This document shows positions 25,232 to 34,132 of a DNA stretch of 64,000 nt, one piece after another. The position numbers and the translations under genes were made by a program. The DNA is from Planctomycetota bacterium (GTDB lineage: Bacteria > Planctomycetota > JAJSAM01 > JAJVHW01), in NCBI GenBank assembly GCA_021776825.1, contig JAJFFG010000093.1, forward strand, positions 124,001 to 188,000, written 5' to 3'. How positions within the stretch are numbered: the first letter of the stretch is position 1; each line of letters begins with the position of its first letter. The notes below the pieces were generated by a model. It was not told where the DNA came from. It worked only from the letters and a program-made list of their open reading frames with translations, and searched no databases.

Positions 25232-26902
25232 ATGAGACTCAGCCCCCCTGCGCTGGCGGTGACGCTGGCCCTTCTCGGCGCGTCGTGCAGTCCCGCACCG
25301 GCGCCCGCGTCCCCATCCCAGCCCGCGGACCAGCCGCCCGCGCCCACATCGGACTCCGCGACGGAGCCGACGGCCAAACCGGAGCCGCCGGCCCCGCATC
25401 CTCTGCTCGGCCTCTGGCAGATCCGCATGGAGCGCCAGCACTGGTGGCCGAAGATGGTCGACGGCAGCCTCATCGTCGTGGAGGACGGCGACGGCCTCCG
25501 CGGCAGTCTCACGTTCGACCAGATGTGGGGCATCGACCCGAAGCCGGTCGAGTTCGAGCGGACGGACCCCGACGACCTCGCGTTCACGCTCCACTTCGCC
25601 GGCGACAACACGCTGCCGGTCGTCGGCACTCTCGCAGGCGGTCTGCTCTCGCTCCGGGCCGAGTGGACCGGCGGCGCGCAGATCGATCACAGCGTGATCC
25701 ACGGCGAGCGCATCGAGCACGTTCGTCGCTTCGAGCCGCACTCACCCACGGCGCCGTTTGCCCACGTGGCCGATCCCGCCGAGGTCGGCATCGAGACGGC
25801 TGCGCTGGACCGCATGCTCTGGTACGCGCAGAACCGCGACTCCGACGCGCTGGTCGTGGTGAAGGACGGTCGCCTGGTTTGTCACCGCACGTTTCTGCGC
25901 CCCGAGTCCGTGTGCACGACGCAGTCGATCACCAAGGTCGTGGCGTCGATGGCGATCCCGTTCCTGATCGAAGAGGGCAAGCTCGGCCGCGACCTGGACG
26001 CGCCGATGAGTACCTGGTTCCCGGAGTGGGCCGACGACTCGCGTCGTTCGCGCATCACGCTGCGACACGTCTTGACTCACACGACGGGTCTCGCCTCCAG
26101 TGGCACCAAGGCCATGCAGGAGACCAGCGACTATCTGGAGTACGCGCGGGCCTCGAAGACCAAGCACGAACCGGGGACGCGGTTCGCGTACTCGAACCAG
26201 GCGATCGAGCTCCTGACCGGCGTGGTGGCGCAGGTTGCGGGCGAGCAGGTCGACAAGTACGTGCAGCAGCGTATCGCCGAGCCCCTCGGGATCACGAGCT
26301 GGACGTGGAGTCGCGACAACGCCGGGAATGCGCCGGCGTACGTCGGTCTCAACAGCACGGCGATCGATCTGGCTCGCTTCGGCGAGATGGTCGCGAACCG
26401 CGGTCGCTCGGGCGACGTGCAGGTCGTTCCGGAGTGGTGGTTCGACGCGATCGTGGAGCCGAGCTCCGTCAACGACGAGGTCGGTCTCGTTTGGTGGCTG
26501 TCGCGCGACCCGGCCGAGGAGTCGATCGTCCAGACGCAGCAGCGCGTTGATCTGCTCGCCGCGAGCGGCTATCCGCACGCGGATCGACTCGATGCGCTCG
26601 TCGGTCGCACGTTCGAGACGCGCGCGGCGTGGTGGACGGCCGCCCGGGCCCGACTCGGCGACGAGGCGGTGAAGAGCCTCGGCCGCTACGTGCGCTATCC
26701 GGCCGTCGCTGCGGAGGTCCGTGGGCCGGTCTCCTGCATCTACCACACGGGCAGCATCGGGCAGTATCTGGTCATCCTTCCCGAGCAGGGCCTGGTCGTC
26801 GTGCGCCAGCGACGTGGCTTCGCAGAGGACGAGCTCGAGCGACGCAGTGTGCGGACGGACTTCCACGACGTGATCGACCTGGCCCGCACGCTTGTGCGCT
26901 GA
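25232..26902 (+). CDS. Lipoprotein serine hydrolase, class C beta-lactamase family
   Basis: A 556-residue lipoprotein (lipobox LLGASC, Cys about residue 19) with a Pro/Ala-rich spacer. It has an N-terminal beta domain (about 55-165) and a beta-lactamase-fold domain (about 180-540). Catalytic motifs are SITK in TQSITKVVASM, YSN in RFAYSNQAIELL, and HTGS in CIYHTGSIGQYLV. All three boxes are intact, so it is probably an active esterase or D-aminopeptidase-like enzyme on the periplasmic side. An insertion near 430-500 separates boxes two and three more than usual. It is related to, but not a close copy of, the enzyme at 5395. Confidence 0.9.
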   Translation: MRLSPPALAVTLALLGASCSPAPAPASPSQPADQPPAPTSDSATEPTAKPEPPAPHPLLGLWQIRMERQHWWPKMVDGSLIVVEDGDGLRGSLTFDQMWGIDPKPVEFERTDPDDLAFTLHFAGDNTLPVVGTLAGGLLSLRAEWTGGAQIDHSVIHGERIEHVRRFEPHSPTAPFAHVADPAEVGIETAALDRMLWYAQNRDSDALVVVKDGRLVCHRTFLRPESVCTTQSITKVVASMAIPFLIEEGKLGRDLDAPMSTWFPEWADDSRRSRITLRHVLTHTTGLASSGTKAMQETSDYLEYARASKTKHEPGTRFAYSNQAIELLTGVVAQVAGEQVDKYVQQRIAEPLGITSWTWSRDNAGNAPAYVGLNSTAIDLARFGEMVANRGRSGDVQVVPEWWFDAIVEPSSVNDEVGLVWWLSRDPAEESIVQTQQRVDLLAASGYPHADRLDALVGRTFETRAAWWTAARARLGDEAVKSLGRYVRYPAVAAEVRGPVSCIYHTGSIGQYLVILPEQGLVVVRQRRGFAEDELERRSVRTDFHDVIDLARTLVR

Positions 26903-26927
26903 CGGACCGCGTCGGCGGTCCCCCGTG

Positions 26928-26933
26928 TATCCT
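26928..26933 (+). promoter_or_regulatory. Putative -10 box TATCCT, leaderless start
   Basis: TATCCT ends 6 nt before the ATG at 26940. The expected transcription start coincides with the start codon. Confidence 0.55.
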
Positions 26934-26939
26934 TCCTCG

Positions 26940-27536
26940 ATGGCCCGACTCCATCTACCGGCCAGTCGTAGCGAATCCGGGCGTCCGGCGGGCGTTCTCG
27001 GTCGAGCGGGCCGCAGTCCCGTCCGCGCGCGGCTCGACGCGCTCGTCGTGGATGGCGCGCGCTGCCGGCTCGATCGCTCACCGCTGACGCAGCGGCCGGA
27101 CGCCGGCTTCCTCTTGCGGCTGTCGGCGACGCATCTCCTGCTCCGCGAGGAGACGGACCTCGTGCCCGGCGTCTACTCCGTGCTGCGCGTCCCCGATGTT
27201 CGTGCGGTGCGGGTCGGGTTCGTCGAGCGCTTCCACGGCGCGGAGGCTCGCGCGGCGCTCGACGACGAGGCGTTCGAGGTGGCGTCCGCGTTGCGGTTGG
27301 ATGGCTGGCGCCAGGTCGTTCGTGCATTGCGTCTGCGCGGGCGACCGATCGTCGTCCAGACCGAGCACGCAACGCGTTGGGAGTTCACGTACGGGCTGAT
27401 CGATGGGCTGACCGAGGAGGGCGTGACGCTCCTCGAGTTGGTCGGCCGCGAGCATCGGCGAGTCGAGCGGCCGTTCGATTCGATCACCCGCGTACGCTTC
27501 GACGGAGCCGACTGGGACCCGCTCCGCGGGGAGTAG
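26940..27536 (+). CDS. Hypothetical protein with SH3-like C-terminal segment
   Basis: A 198-residue cytoplasmic protein of unknown function. The ATG at 26940 is favoured because TATCCT stands 6 nt upstream. The C-terminal 60 residues (GLIDGLTEEGVTLLELVGRE, then RVERPFDSITRVRFDGADWD) have the pattern of an LSm/SH3-like strand set that ends in a rule such as IT-V-F. Nothing enzymatic is visible. It is 37 nt downstream of the serine hydrolase gene but has its own promoter-like box. Confidence 0.65.
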   Translation: MARLHLPASRSESGRPAGVLGRAGRSPVRARLDALVVDGARCRLDRSPLTQRPDAGFLLRLSATHLLLREETDLVPGVYSVLRVPDVRAVRVGFVERFHGAEARAALDDEAFEVASALRLDGWRQVVRALRLRGRPIVVQTEHATRWEFTYGLIDGLTEEGVTLLELVGREHRRVERPFDSITRVRFDGADWDPLRGE

Positions 27537-27582
27537 GCAATGGCGAGAGAGTTCCGTCGCGTGTGAGCGGCTTCAGCGTCTT

Positions 27583-27616
27583 CAGCGAGTCTGGGTCTTC
27601 AGCGGGTCTGGGTCTT
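27583..27616. repeat. 17-bp tandem repeat, 2 copies
   Basis: CAGCGAGTCTGGGTCTT (27583-27599) and CAGCGGGTCTGGGTCTT (27600-27616), followed by CAG. It overlaps the last codons and stop of the zinc-ribbon gene. Confidence 0.8.
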
Positions 27617-27958
27617 CAGACAGGGCAAGCAGAAGACGGGGCGCACGCCATCGGGTCGGAACGGCACATCGGTCGCTGCGTTGCAGAGCGTGCAGAGGGC
27701 CTCGTACATCTTCTGGTCGGGCCGCTTCGGTGTGTGGCTTGCCGACTCGGCGAATCCCTCAGCCGTCCGCGCCGTGGCCCCACCACGCGGAGTCGATCGG
27801 TCAGCTTCCGGGCGGGATCGCTTCCGGCGGCGGCGACGACACTCGACGCAGCGCTTGGGGTCGTTGGTGAACCCTCGCTCTGCGAAGAACGCCTGTTCGG
27901 CCTCCGTGAAGGCGAAATCCTGCCCACAGTCGGCGCACGACAGGGTCCTGTCTGGCAC
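27599..27958 (-). CDS. Zinc-ribbon protein (zf-trcl type plus second CxxC pair)
   Basis: A 119-residue protein with two zinc-binding units. The N-terminal one (LSCADCGQDFAFTEAEQAFF, FTNDPKRCVECRRRRRKR) is the zf-trcl/probable zinc-ribbon domain. The C-terminal one (LCTLCNAATDVPFRP, VRPVFCLPCLK) is the CxxC-x-ADVPF-RP-RPV-CxxC ribbon often joined to it in bacterial RNA- or nucleic-acid-associated small proteins. Basic Arg/Lys linker in between. All eight Cys are present. The function is unknown, and nucleic-acid binding is inferred from the basic zinc-ribbon layout. Confidence 0.85.
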   Translation of the reverse strand: MPDRTLSCADCGQDFAFTEAEQAFFAERGFTNDPKRCVECRRRRRKRSRPEADRSTPRGGATARTAEGFAESASHTPKRPDQKMYEALCTLCNAATDVPFRPDGVRPVFCLPCLKTQTR

Positions 27959-28160
27959 CTGCGTCCTCTCCCTAGCGAGCCCGTCGCTCCCCGCACCAGG
28001 AGGCCGAGCCCTTGTCTCCGCGCGATTCTAGACAAGGCAGGGCAGCCGTTGCACGCGTCCGTGTCGGAGAGGAAGCACTTCTCCGTTTCCGAGCCGTGTC
28101 ACCGAATGGTGTCACTGGACGGGATCACGCCGCGGAGTTCGCGTCGCGGCTCGAGCGCCG

Positions 28161-28166
28161 TACCCT
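28161..28166 (+). promoter_or_regulatory. Putative -10 box TACCCT, leaderless start
   Basis: TACCCT ends 8 nt before the ATG at 28175, with no Shine-Dalgarno sequence between. Confidence 0.5.
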
Positions 28167-28174
28167 CGGCCGGC

Positions 28175-28369
28175 ATGGCGAACTTCACGCTGAGCTGGAA
28201 CCACGGGATGACCCTCGCGGCGGTCCTTCTCGTCGTCGGCGCCGCGCTGATCATCCAAGCGGACACCGGATCACGGTTGCACACCATTGCGTTCGGCATC
28301 TTGATCGCGGCGGCGGTGGTCTACCTGGGTGCGCGGATCTGGATGGTCATGCGGGGAACGCGTCGATGA
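28175..28369 (+). CDS. Small membrane protein
   Basis: A 64-residue protein with two predicted membrane helices (about 9-28, GMTLAAVLLVVGAALIIQAD, and 36-56, AFGILIAAAVVYLGARIWMV). The stop overlaps the start of the CRTAC1-type lipoprotein gene (ATGA), so the two are coupled. It may help insert or hold the lipoprotein, but no family is recognised. Confidence 0.65.
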   Translation: MANFTLSWNHGMTLAAVLLVVGAALIIQADTGSRLHTIAFGILIAAAVVYLGARIWMVMRGTRR

Positions 28370-30219
28370 AGAGAGCATCCGGAGCGAGAGCGGTGGCCCT
28401 GGCGGGTCTGCTCGTCAGCGCCACGGCGCTCGTCGGAGTGACCGCATGCAGCGACGACTCGACGTCGACGCCTGGACCGGGCGGCGCGACGAACGGCGCC
28501 GGCGGAGGCGCGAAGCCGGCCGGAGTTGCGAAGCCGGCGGACGCGACGCCCTTGCCCGTCTGGGTCGATGTGGCGGAGGAGGCCGGGATCACGGCTCTCA
28601 ACCACTCCGGTAAGCCGGCCCAGAAGGACTGGATCGTCTCCGGCATGGGCGGCGGCTCGATTGCCTTCGACTCCGACGGTGACGGTGACATGGACCTGCT
28701 TATCGTCGACGGCACGATGCTCACCTCCGACGGCGAGCTGCAGTACGACGAGGCCTGGCGGACTCGCCTGTTTCGCAACGACGGCGACTGGAAGTTCACC
28801 GACGTGACGGCGGACTGCGGCATCGACGTCCAGGCGTTCGGCTTCGGTGGCGCGTCCTGCGACTACGACGCCGACGGCGACATGGACGTCTACCTCTGCA
28901 CGTGGGGGCGCAACTTCCTGTTCCGCAACCGCGGGGATGGCACGTTCGAGGACGTCACCGACGCCGCCGGTGTCCGCGGTGCCGAGTGGGACATGAGCAC
29001 CGCGTGCGCCTTTGGCGACGTGGACGGCGACGGCCATCACGACCTCTACGTCTCGAACTACGTCGATCAGCAGAAGCAGATCGAGGAGCACCGGGCCAAT
29101 GGCGACCCGGGGCGAATCTGTTCGTGGCGCAAGTTCAACGTCTACTGCGGTCCCCCGGGGCTCATTGGCCAGCTCGATCGGCTCTACCTCGGCAATGGCG
29201 ACGGCACGTTCCGCGAGGTCGGCGAGGCGCGTCTCAAGGACCAGCACCCGCGCTACGCCTTCCAGTGCGTCATGACCGACGTCGACGAGGACGGTGACCT
29301 CGACATCTTCGTGGCCAACGACACCGTCGAGAACGTGATGTGGGTGAACGACGGGAAGGGCTTCTTCGAGAACCTCGCGCGCCAGTGCGGCGTGGCGACC
29401 GACGCCGACGTCAAGGAGCAGGCCGGCATGGGCGTCGCCGTTGCCGACATGAACCAGGACGGTCTCGTCGACATCGTCGTCACGCACTTCAGCCACGACC
29501 ACAACACGCTCTACGTGAACGATCTGCGCAAGGAAGGCCGCCCTCTCTTTGCGGACCGTACGCACACGTACAAGCTGTTCGAGTCCTCGTACCACCGGCT
29601 CTGCTGGGGCGTCGGGATGTTCGACATGGACAACGACGCGGACCTCGACATGTGGGTCGCGTGTGGTCACGTCTACGGTGAGATCGACAACTTCGCGGAA
29701 GACACCGGCACCAGCTACGCCCAGAAGAACCTGCTGTTGCGCAACGAAGGCGCTCCGCGCTTCAAATTCGAGGACGTGACGACGCGCTCCGGCTCGGCGC
29801 TCCAGATCGAGCGTGTGTGGCGCGGGGCCTGCTTCGCGGACTTCGACGACGACGGCGACATCGACGTGTTCGCCACGTCGCTGAACGGCAAGCCCGCGCT
29901 CTGTCGCAACGACGGCGGCAACACCAACTCCTGGCTGCGCTTTGCGTTGGAAGGCAAGGGCGGCCAGCGCGATCCCTCGGGGGCACGTGTCTACGTGTTG
30001 CTCGAGTCTGGGGCGGTCCAGATGGAAGAGCTGCATCACGGCTCGTCGTTCTGCGGCGACAACGATCCGCGCCTGCACTTCGGCACGGGTTCGGCAACGA
30101 TCGCGGGAACCGTGCGCGTCGTCTGGCCCGATGGCACCGAGGAGACGTTCCGGGACGTCGCGACGCGGAAGGGCTATCGCATCCGTCAGGGTGCTGGGAA
30201 GCTCGAGCCAGCCAAGTAG
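28366..30219 (+). CDS. CRTAC1-type VCBS/ASPIC-UnbV lipoprotein
   Basis: A 617-residue lipoprotein (lipobox VGVTAC, Cys about residue 28) with a Gly/Ala/Pro-rich spacer. Its VCBS/FG-GAP repeats carry calcium-type loops (DSDGDGDMDLL, DYDADGDMDVY, DVDGDGHHDLY, DVDEDGDLDIF, DMNQDGLVDIV, DMDNDADLDMW, DFDDDGDIDVF). A C-terminal ASPIC/UnbV domain follows (about 530-605). It contains many Cys (for example VTADCGI, GASCDYD, NVYCGPPG, FQCVM, RLCWG, GACFADF), unlike the paralogue at 19994, suggesting disulfides. The first codon overlaps the end of the small membrane protein gene. Such proteins are usually extracellular binding or scaffold proteins. No enzymatic motif is visible. Confidence 0.87.
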   Translation: MKRASGARAVALAGLLVSATALVGVTACSDDSTSTPGPGGATNGAGGGAKPAGVAKPADATPLPVWVDVAEEAGITALNHSGKPAQKDWIVSGMGGGSIAFDSDGDGDMDLLIVDGTMLTSDGELQYDEAWRTRLFRNDGDWKFTDVTADCGIDVQAFGFGGASCDYDADGDMDVYLCTWGRNFLFRNRGDGTFEDVTDAAGVRGAEWDMSTACAFGDVDGDGHHDLYVSNYVDQQKQIEEHRANGDPGRICSWRKFNVYCGPPGLIGQLDRLYLGNGDGTFREVGEARLKDQHPRYAFQCVMTDVDEDGDLDIFVANDTVENVMWVNDGKGFFENLARQCGVATDADVKEQAGMGVAVADMNQDGLVDIVVTHFSHDHNTLYVNDLRKEGRPLFADRTHTYKLFESSYHRLCWGVGMFDMDNDADLDMWVACGHVYGEIDNFAEDTGTSYAQKNLLLRNEGAPRFKFEDVTTRSGSALQIERVWRGACFADFDDDGDIDVFATSLNGKPALCRNDGGNTNSWLRFALEGKGGQRDPSGARVYVLLESGAVQMEELHHGSSFCGDNDPRLHFGTGSATIAGTVRVVWPDGTEETFRDVATRKGYRIRQGAGKLEPAK

Positions 30220-30223
30220 CAGC

Positions 30224-30401
30224 CTGTCGGAGTTTCGGCGTCGCCGTGCGAGAGACCGCCGGCGCGACAGGCGGCTACTTCGGTACGGCCACCTCGCGCA
30301 CTTCGTGCGCGACACGATGGGCAACGACTTGGACCTGAGTGCGATCGCTAGCCGGCTGTCGCGCCAACCCGCGTGGCCCGGCGAGGACGAACCTCCGACA
30401 G
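30224..30401. mobile_element. Short element with three nested inverted repeats
   Basis: The outer arms 30224-30244 and 30381-30401 match at 18 of 21 positions (CTGTCGGAG, T or G, TTCG). Inner arms GGCGCGACAGGCGGCTA (30261-30277) and 30349-30365 match at 16 of 17. An innermost hairpin CGCGCAC-TTC-GTGCGCG is at 30295-30311. Between the arms one plus-strand frame reads YGHLAHFVRDTMGNDLDLSA, which resembles the N-terminus of IS1182/IS5-type transposases (HLA-FV-D-V--LDLSA). The simplest reading is an internally deleted insertion sequence (MITE). It lies exactly between two convergent genes, and the kinase stop codon abuts its right end. Confidence 0.7.
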
Positions 30402-30405
30402 CCGG

Positions 30406-32244
30406 CTAGTTCCGGATCAGTCGCGCGGAGCCGATCGTGTAGCCCATTCCGCCGCGCGGACGCTTCGCCAGTTGCAGCACCACTTCGATGCGCGCATCCT
30501 CGTTCTCGAGCACGCGTGACAGGTCAGCCGACTTCACGATGACGCGCCACGCGCCTGTGTCCGCGTCGATGTTGTCGGCCAGCAGCTCGTAGTCCATGCG
30601 CCCCGGGGCGCCTCCGCGACGCAGGCTCTCGGTCAGAGCTCGCATCTTCTTGCGACGCGCAGGCGTCACGGAGTCATCGCCCGCCTCCTGAAGAAGCTGC
30701 CGAAAGCGATCGGGACGCAGCAGCTGTCGCATCGCGCGATCCGCTGCGGCATGCATGCGGTCGCGGTCACCCGGGGCTCCGCGTGACGGGACGGCTCCTG
30801 TGACGAGCCAGCGCTGGCCCTTTTGTGAGAGCGTGAGCCGAACGCCGTCCGCCGAGTCGCCGGGGTCCATCGCGAGCGCCGCGGGCAGCGCCGCGCCCGT
30901 CACGAGCAGGTTGATCTTGCCGCTCGAGAGGTCCCCCATGACCAGGCCCGGCGTGAACTCGCTCGCGTCCACGCTCGCGAGCCGATCCCGGTATCGGGAC
31001 GCCGCGTCAGACTCGTCGCCGAATCGGTCGCGAAGCGAGCCGGACAGACACGCGCGGAACGCCTTGAAGTCGCTACTTCGGATCGCGGCGCCGAGACGGC
31101 CGACGACCGCCACACCACCCGCCGTGGGCGCTCCCTCACCCGCGCGATCGCGTCGACCGTCGTCACGTCCGGCCTGGAACGCCGCCGACGCGGCGGCCAG
31201 TGCGAGAACGCCGATCACGATGCCGCCGGCGATCTTGGCGCCGCGTCCTCGCCGGCTCGGAGCCTCGGCTGCCGCGGGAGCCGAAGGCGTCGCCGGGATC
31301 GCCGCGGCCGGCGACGTGGCGGTCTCGTGCGCGGCCCTCACGACCGTCGCAGCGATCTGCTCGCGCGTCGGCAGCTCGCTCGGCGGAGCCGGTGTCGCCA
31401 TCTCGCACGTGTCGGGAAGCTGCGGCAGCGCGTCGATCCGCTCCAGCACGGCCGTGACGCTGGCGGCGCGATCGTCCGGGCGCTTGGCCAGACAGTCGGA
31501 CACGAGCCGCGAGAGCTCGGGCGGAACGTCGGGGCGCACCGACTCGATCGCCGGTGGCGGCGTCACCAGGTGCGAGCGGATCAACGCGACCGGCGTGTCG
31601 GCCTGGAACGGCGGACGTCCGGCGAGCATCTCGTAGAGCACGATGCCGGCGCTGTAGACGTCGGCGCGGAAGTCGATCGCGCGCGTGCCCTCGCACTGTT
31701 CCGGCGAGATGTAGTGGAGCGTCCCCATCACCTGTCCGGTTGACGTGAAGCGCGTCGCGTCCTGCAGGCGCGCGAGTCCGAAGTCGGCGACCCTCACGTT
31801 CCCCGCCTCGTCGAGGAGCACGTTCGAGGGCTTGACGTCCCGATGGATCACGCCGACGGCGTGGGCCGCCTCGAGCGCTCCGAGCACGCCGCGCGCGATC
31901 TGAACCGCCTTGCGTACGGTGAACGGGCCGTCGTCCTTGATGGCGGCGCTCAGCGTCCGGCCGCGGACGTACTCCAGCGGGAAGTAGGCACGCGAACCGT
32001 CGCGCTCCATGGGGCCGAGGGCGCGGGTGATCCCCGGGTGGTCGAGGCGCGAGAGGACCTCGAGTTCGAGCTCGAAGCGTCGGAGTGCCGTGCCGTCGGC
32101 CTCGGCGAGACCCTCGGCCAAGACCTTCAGCGCGACCTCGCGTCCGTCGTCCTCGTGCGTCGCCAGGTAGACGGACCCCATGCCACCACGGCCGAGGAGG
32201 CCGCTGATGCGGTAGGCGCCAATCTGCTTCGGGTGGTCGGTCAC
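30406..32244 (-). CDS. Serine/threonine protein kinase, membrane-anchored
   Basis: A 612-residue Hanks-type (PknB-like) kinase. The N-terminal kinase domain (about 9-275) has the Gly loop GRGGMGSV (19-26), Lys40 (EVALKVL), HRDVKPSN, DFG in VADFGLARL, and SPEQ. A Pro/Ala linker and one membrane helix (about 335-355, IAGGIVIGVLALAAASAAF) lead to an external domain of about 250 residues with no recognised family. The GTG at 32244 gives MTDHPKQIGAYRI, the usual short lead into the domain; the RBS is weak and the start could be earlier. It could phosphorylate the FHA partners in the window, which is inferred only. Confidence 0.92.
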   Translation of the reverse strand: MTDHPKQIGAYRISGLLGRGGMGSVYLATHEDDGREVALKVLAEGLAEADGTALRRFELELEVLSRLDHPGITRALGPMERDGSRAYFPLEYVRGRTLSAAIKDDGPFTVRKAVQIARGVLGALEAAHAVGVIHRDVKPSNVLLDEAGNVRVADFGLARLQDATRFTSTGQVMGTLHYISPEQCEGTRAIDFRADVYSAGIVLYEMLAGRPPFQADTPVALIRSHLVTPPPAIESVRPDVPPELSRLVSDCLAKRPDDRAASVTAVLERIDALPQLPDTCEMATPAPPSELPTREQIAATVVRAAHETATSPAAAIPATPSAPAAAEAPSRRGRGAKIAGGIVIGVLALAAASAAFQAGRDDGRRDRAGEGAPTAGGVAVVGRLGAAIRSSDFKAFRACLSGSLRDRFGDESDAASRYRDRLASVDASEFTPGLVMGDLSSGKINLLVTGAALPAALAMDPGDSADGVRLTLSQKGQRWLVTGAVPSRGAPGDRDRMHAAADRAMRQLLRPDRFRQLLQEAGDDSVTPARRKKMRALTESLRRGGAPGRMDYELLADNIDADTGAWRVIVKSADLSRVLENEDARIEVVLQLAKRPRGGMGYTIGSARLIRN

Positions 32245-32416
32245 GGCGGCCAGGGACGGGATGATCGCTGTCCTCCTCCTTCTACCAGCGGGGTGCGCTC
32301 GACCCGCCGAACGCCGGTCCGGGTTCGAGCCGGGAGCCGGTACGATCGAAACACCTCCATCGGGCGTCCGGTCTCGCACGAACATCCTTCGAGAACGTTA
32401 CGTCGTTCAGGTCGCA

Positions 32417-32422
32417 TAGCGT
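32417..32422 (+). promoter_or_regulatory. Putative -10 box TAGCGT
   Basis: TAGCGT lies 46 nt before the small lipoprotein gene, in the gap shared with the divergent kinase gene. An AGGAG ribosome binding site precedes the ATG. Confidence 0.35.
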
Positions 32423-32468
32423 CCTGTGACGTCGTCGCGCCGCTCGTCCGTGATGCGCAGGAGTTCTC

Positions 32469-32855
32469 ATGTCCCCACTCGTCCGATCCGTTGCTGGCGC
32501 CGCCATCGTTCTTGCGCTGGGAGCGTGCCGCGCGCCGAGCCCGGTCGCCGCACCGGCCGAGGGACTCCAGACGCTCCATCTCGGCGAGCACTTCGACACG
32601 CCGAAGGGCAACGTCTTCGTGGTGCGCGTGCAGGATGAGTACCGGCTCATCCGCTGCATCCCGACCGGCCCGATCGCGGGCTGCTACGAGGACATCCTCT
32701 CCCTGCCGAGCGACGGCCTGACGTGGAACGAATGGGTCGACGTGGAGGCCGTGCCAGGGCTGAGCATGACCTTCCTCTCGCCGATCGACGTGGCCGTGCG
32801 CATGAACGAGCCAGACGAGCCAGACGAAGCGAGCGAAGCGATCCTCGCGAAGTGA
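32469..32855 (+). CDS. Small lipoprotein
   Basis: A 128-residue predicted lipoprotein (signal VAGAAIVLALGAC, Cys about residue 19). The remainder is beta-rich with two more Cys (RCIPTGPIAGCYEDIL), probably disulfide-linked, and an acidic repetitive tail (DEPDEPDEASEA). The ATG follows AGGAG. No family is recognised. Divergent from the kinase. Confidence 0.65.
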   Translation: MSPLVRSVAGAAIVLALGACRAPSPVAAPAEGLQTLHLGEHFDTPKGNVFVVRVQDEYRLIRCIPTGPIAGCYEDILSLPSDGLTWNEWVDVEAVPGLSMTFLSPIDVAVRMNEPDEPDEASEAILAK

Positions 32856-32938
32856 CTCTCTCCCCAGGCGGGTGATTTGGCTCACTCCCGGGGCCGCGCC
32901 GGCTCGCACGGCGTGAGCAGCGGCGCGCGTCCATCGTG

Positions 32939-32944
32939 TAGCCT
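32939..32944 (+). promoter_or_regulatory. Putative -10 box TAGCCT
   Basis: TAGCCT is 48 nt before the start of the tryptophan dioxygenase gene. Confidence 0.4.
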
Positions 32945-32992
32945 CGCGACCCCTGCGGAACCGCCCGCGAGAAGACGCGTCGAGAGGACCCC

Positions 32993-34106
<1,114 letters not shown>

Positions 34107-34132
<26 letters not shown>

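Noticed and set aside
27583-27616. Possible CRISPR-like direct repeats
   Set aside because: Units are directly adjacent without spacers; simple tandem duplication. No array or cas gene is in the window.
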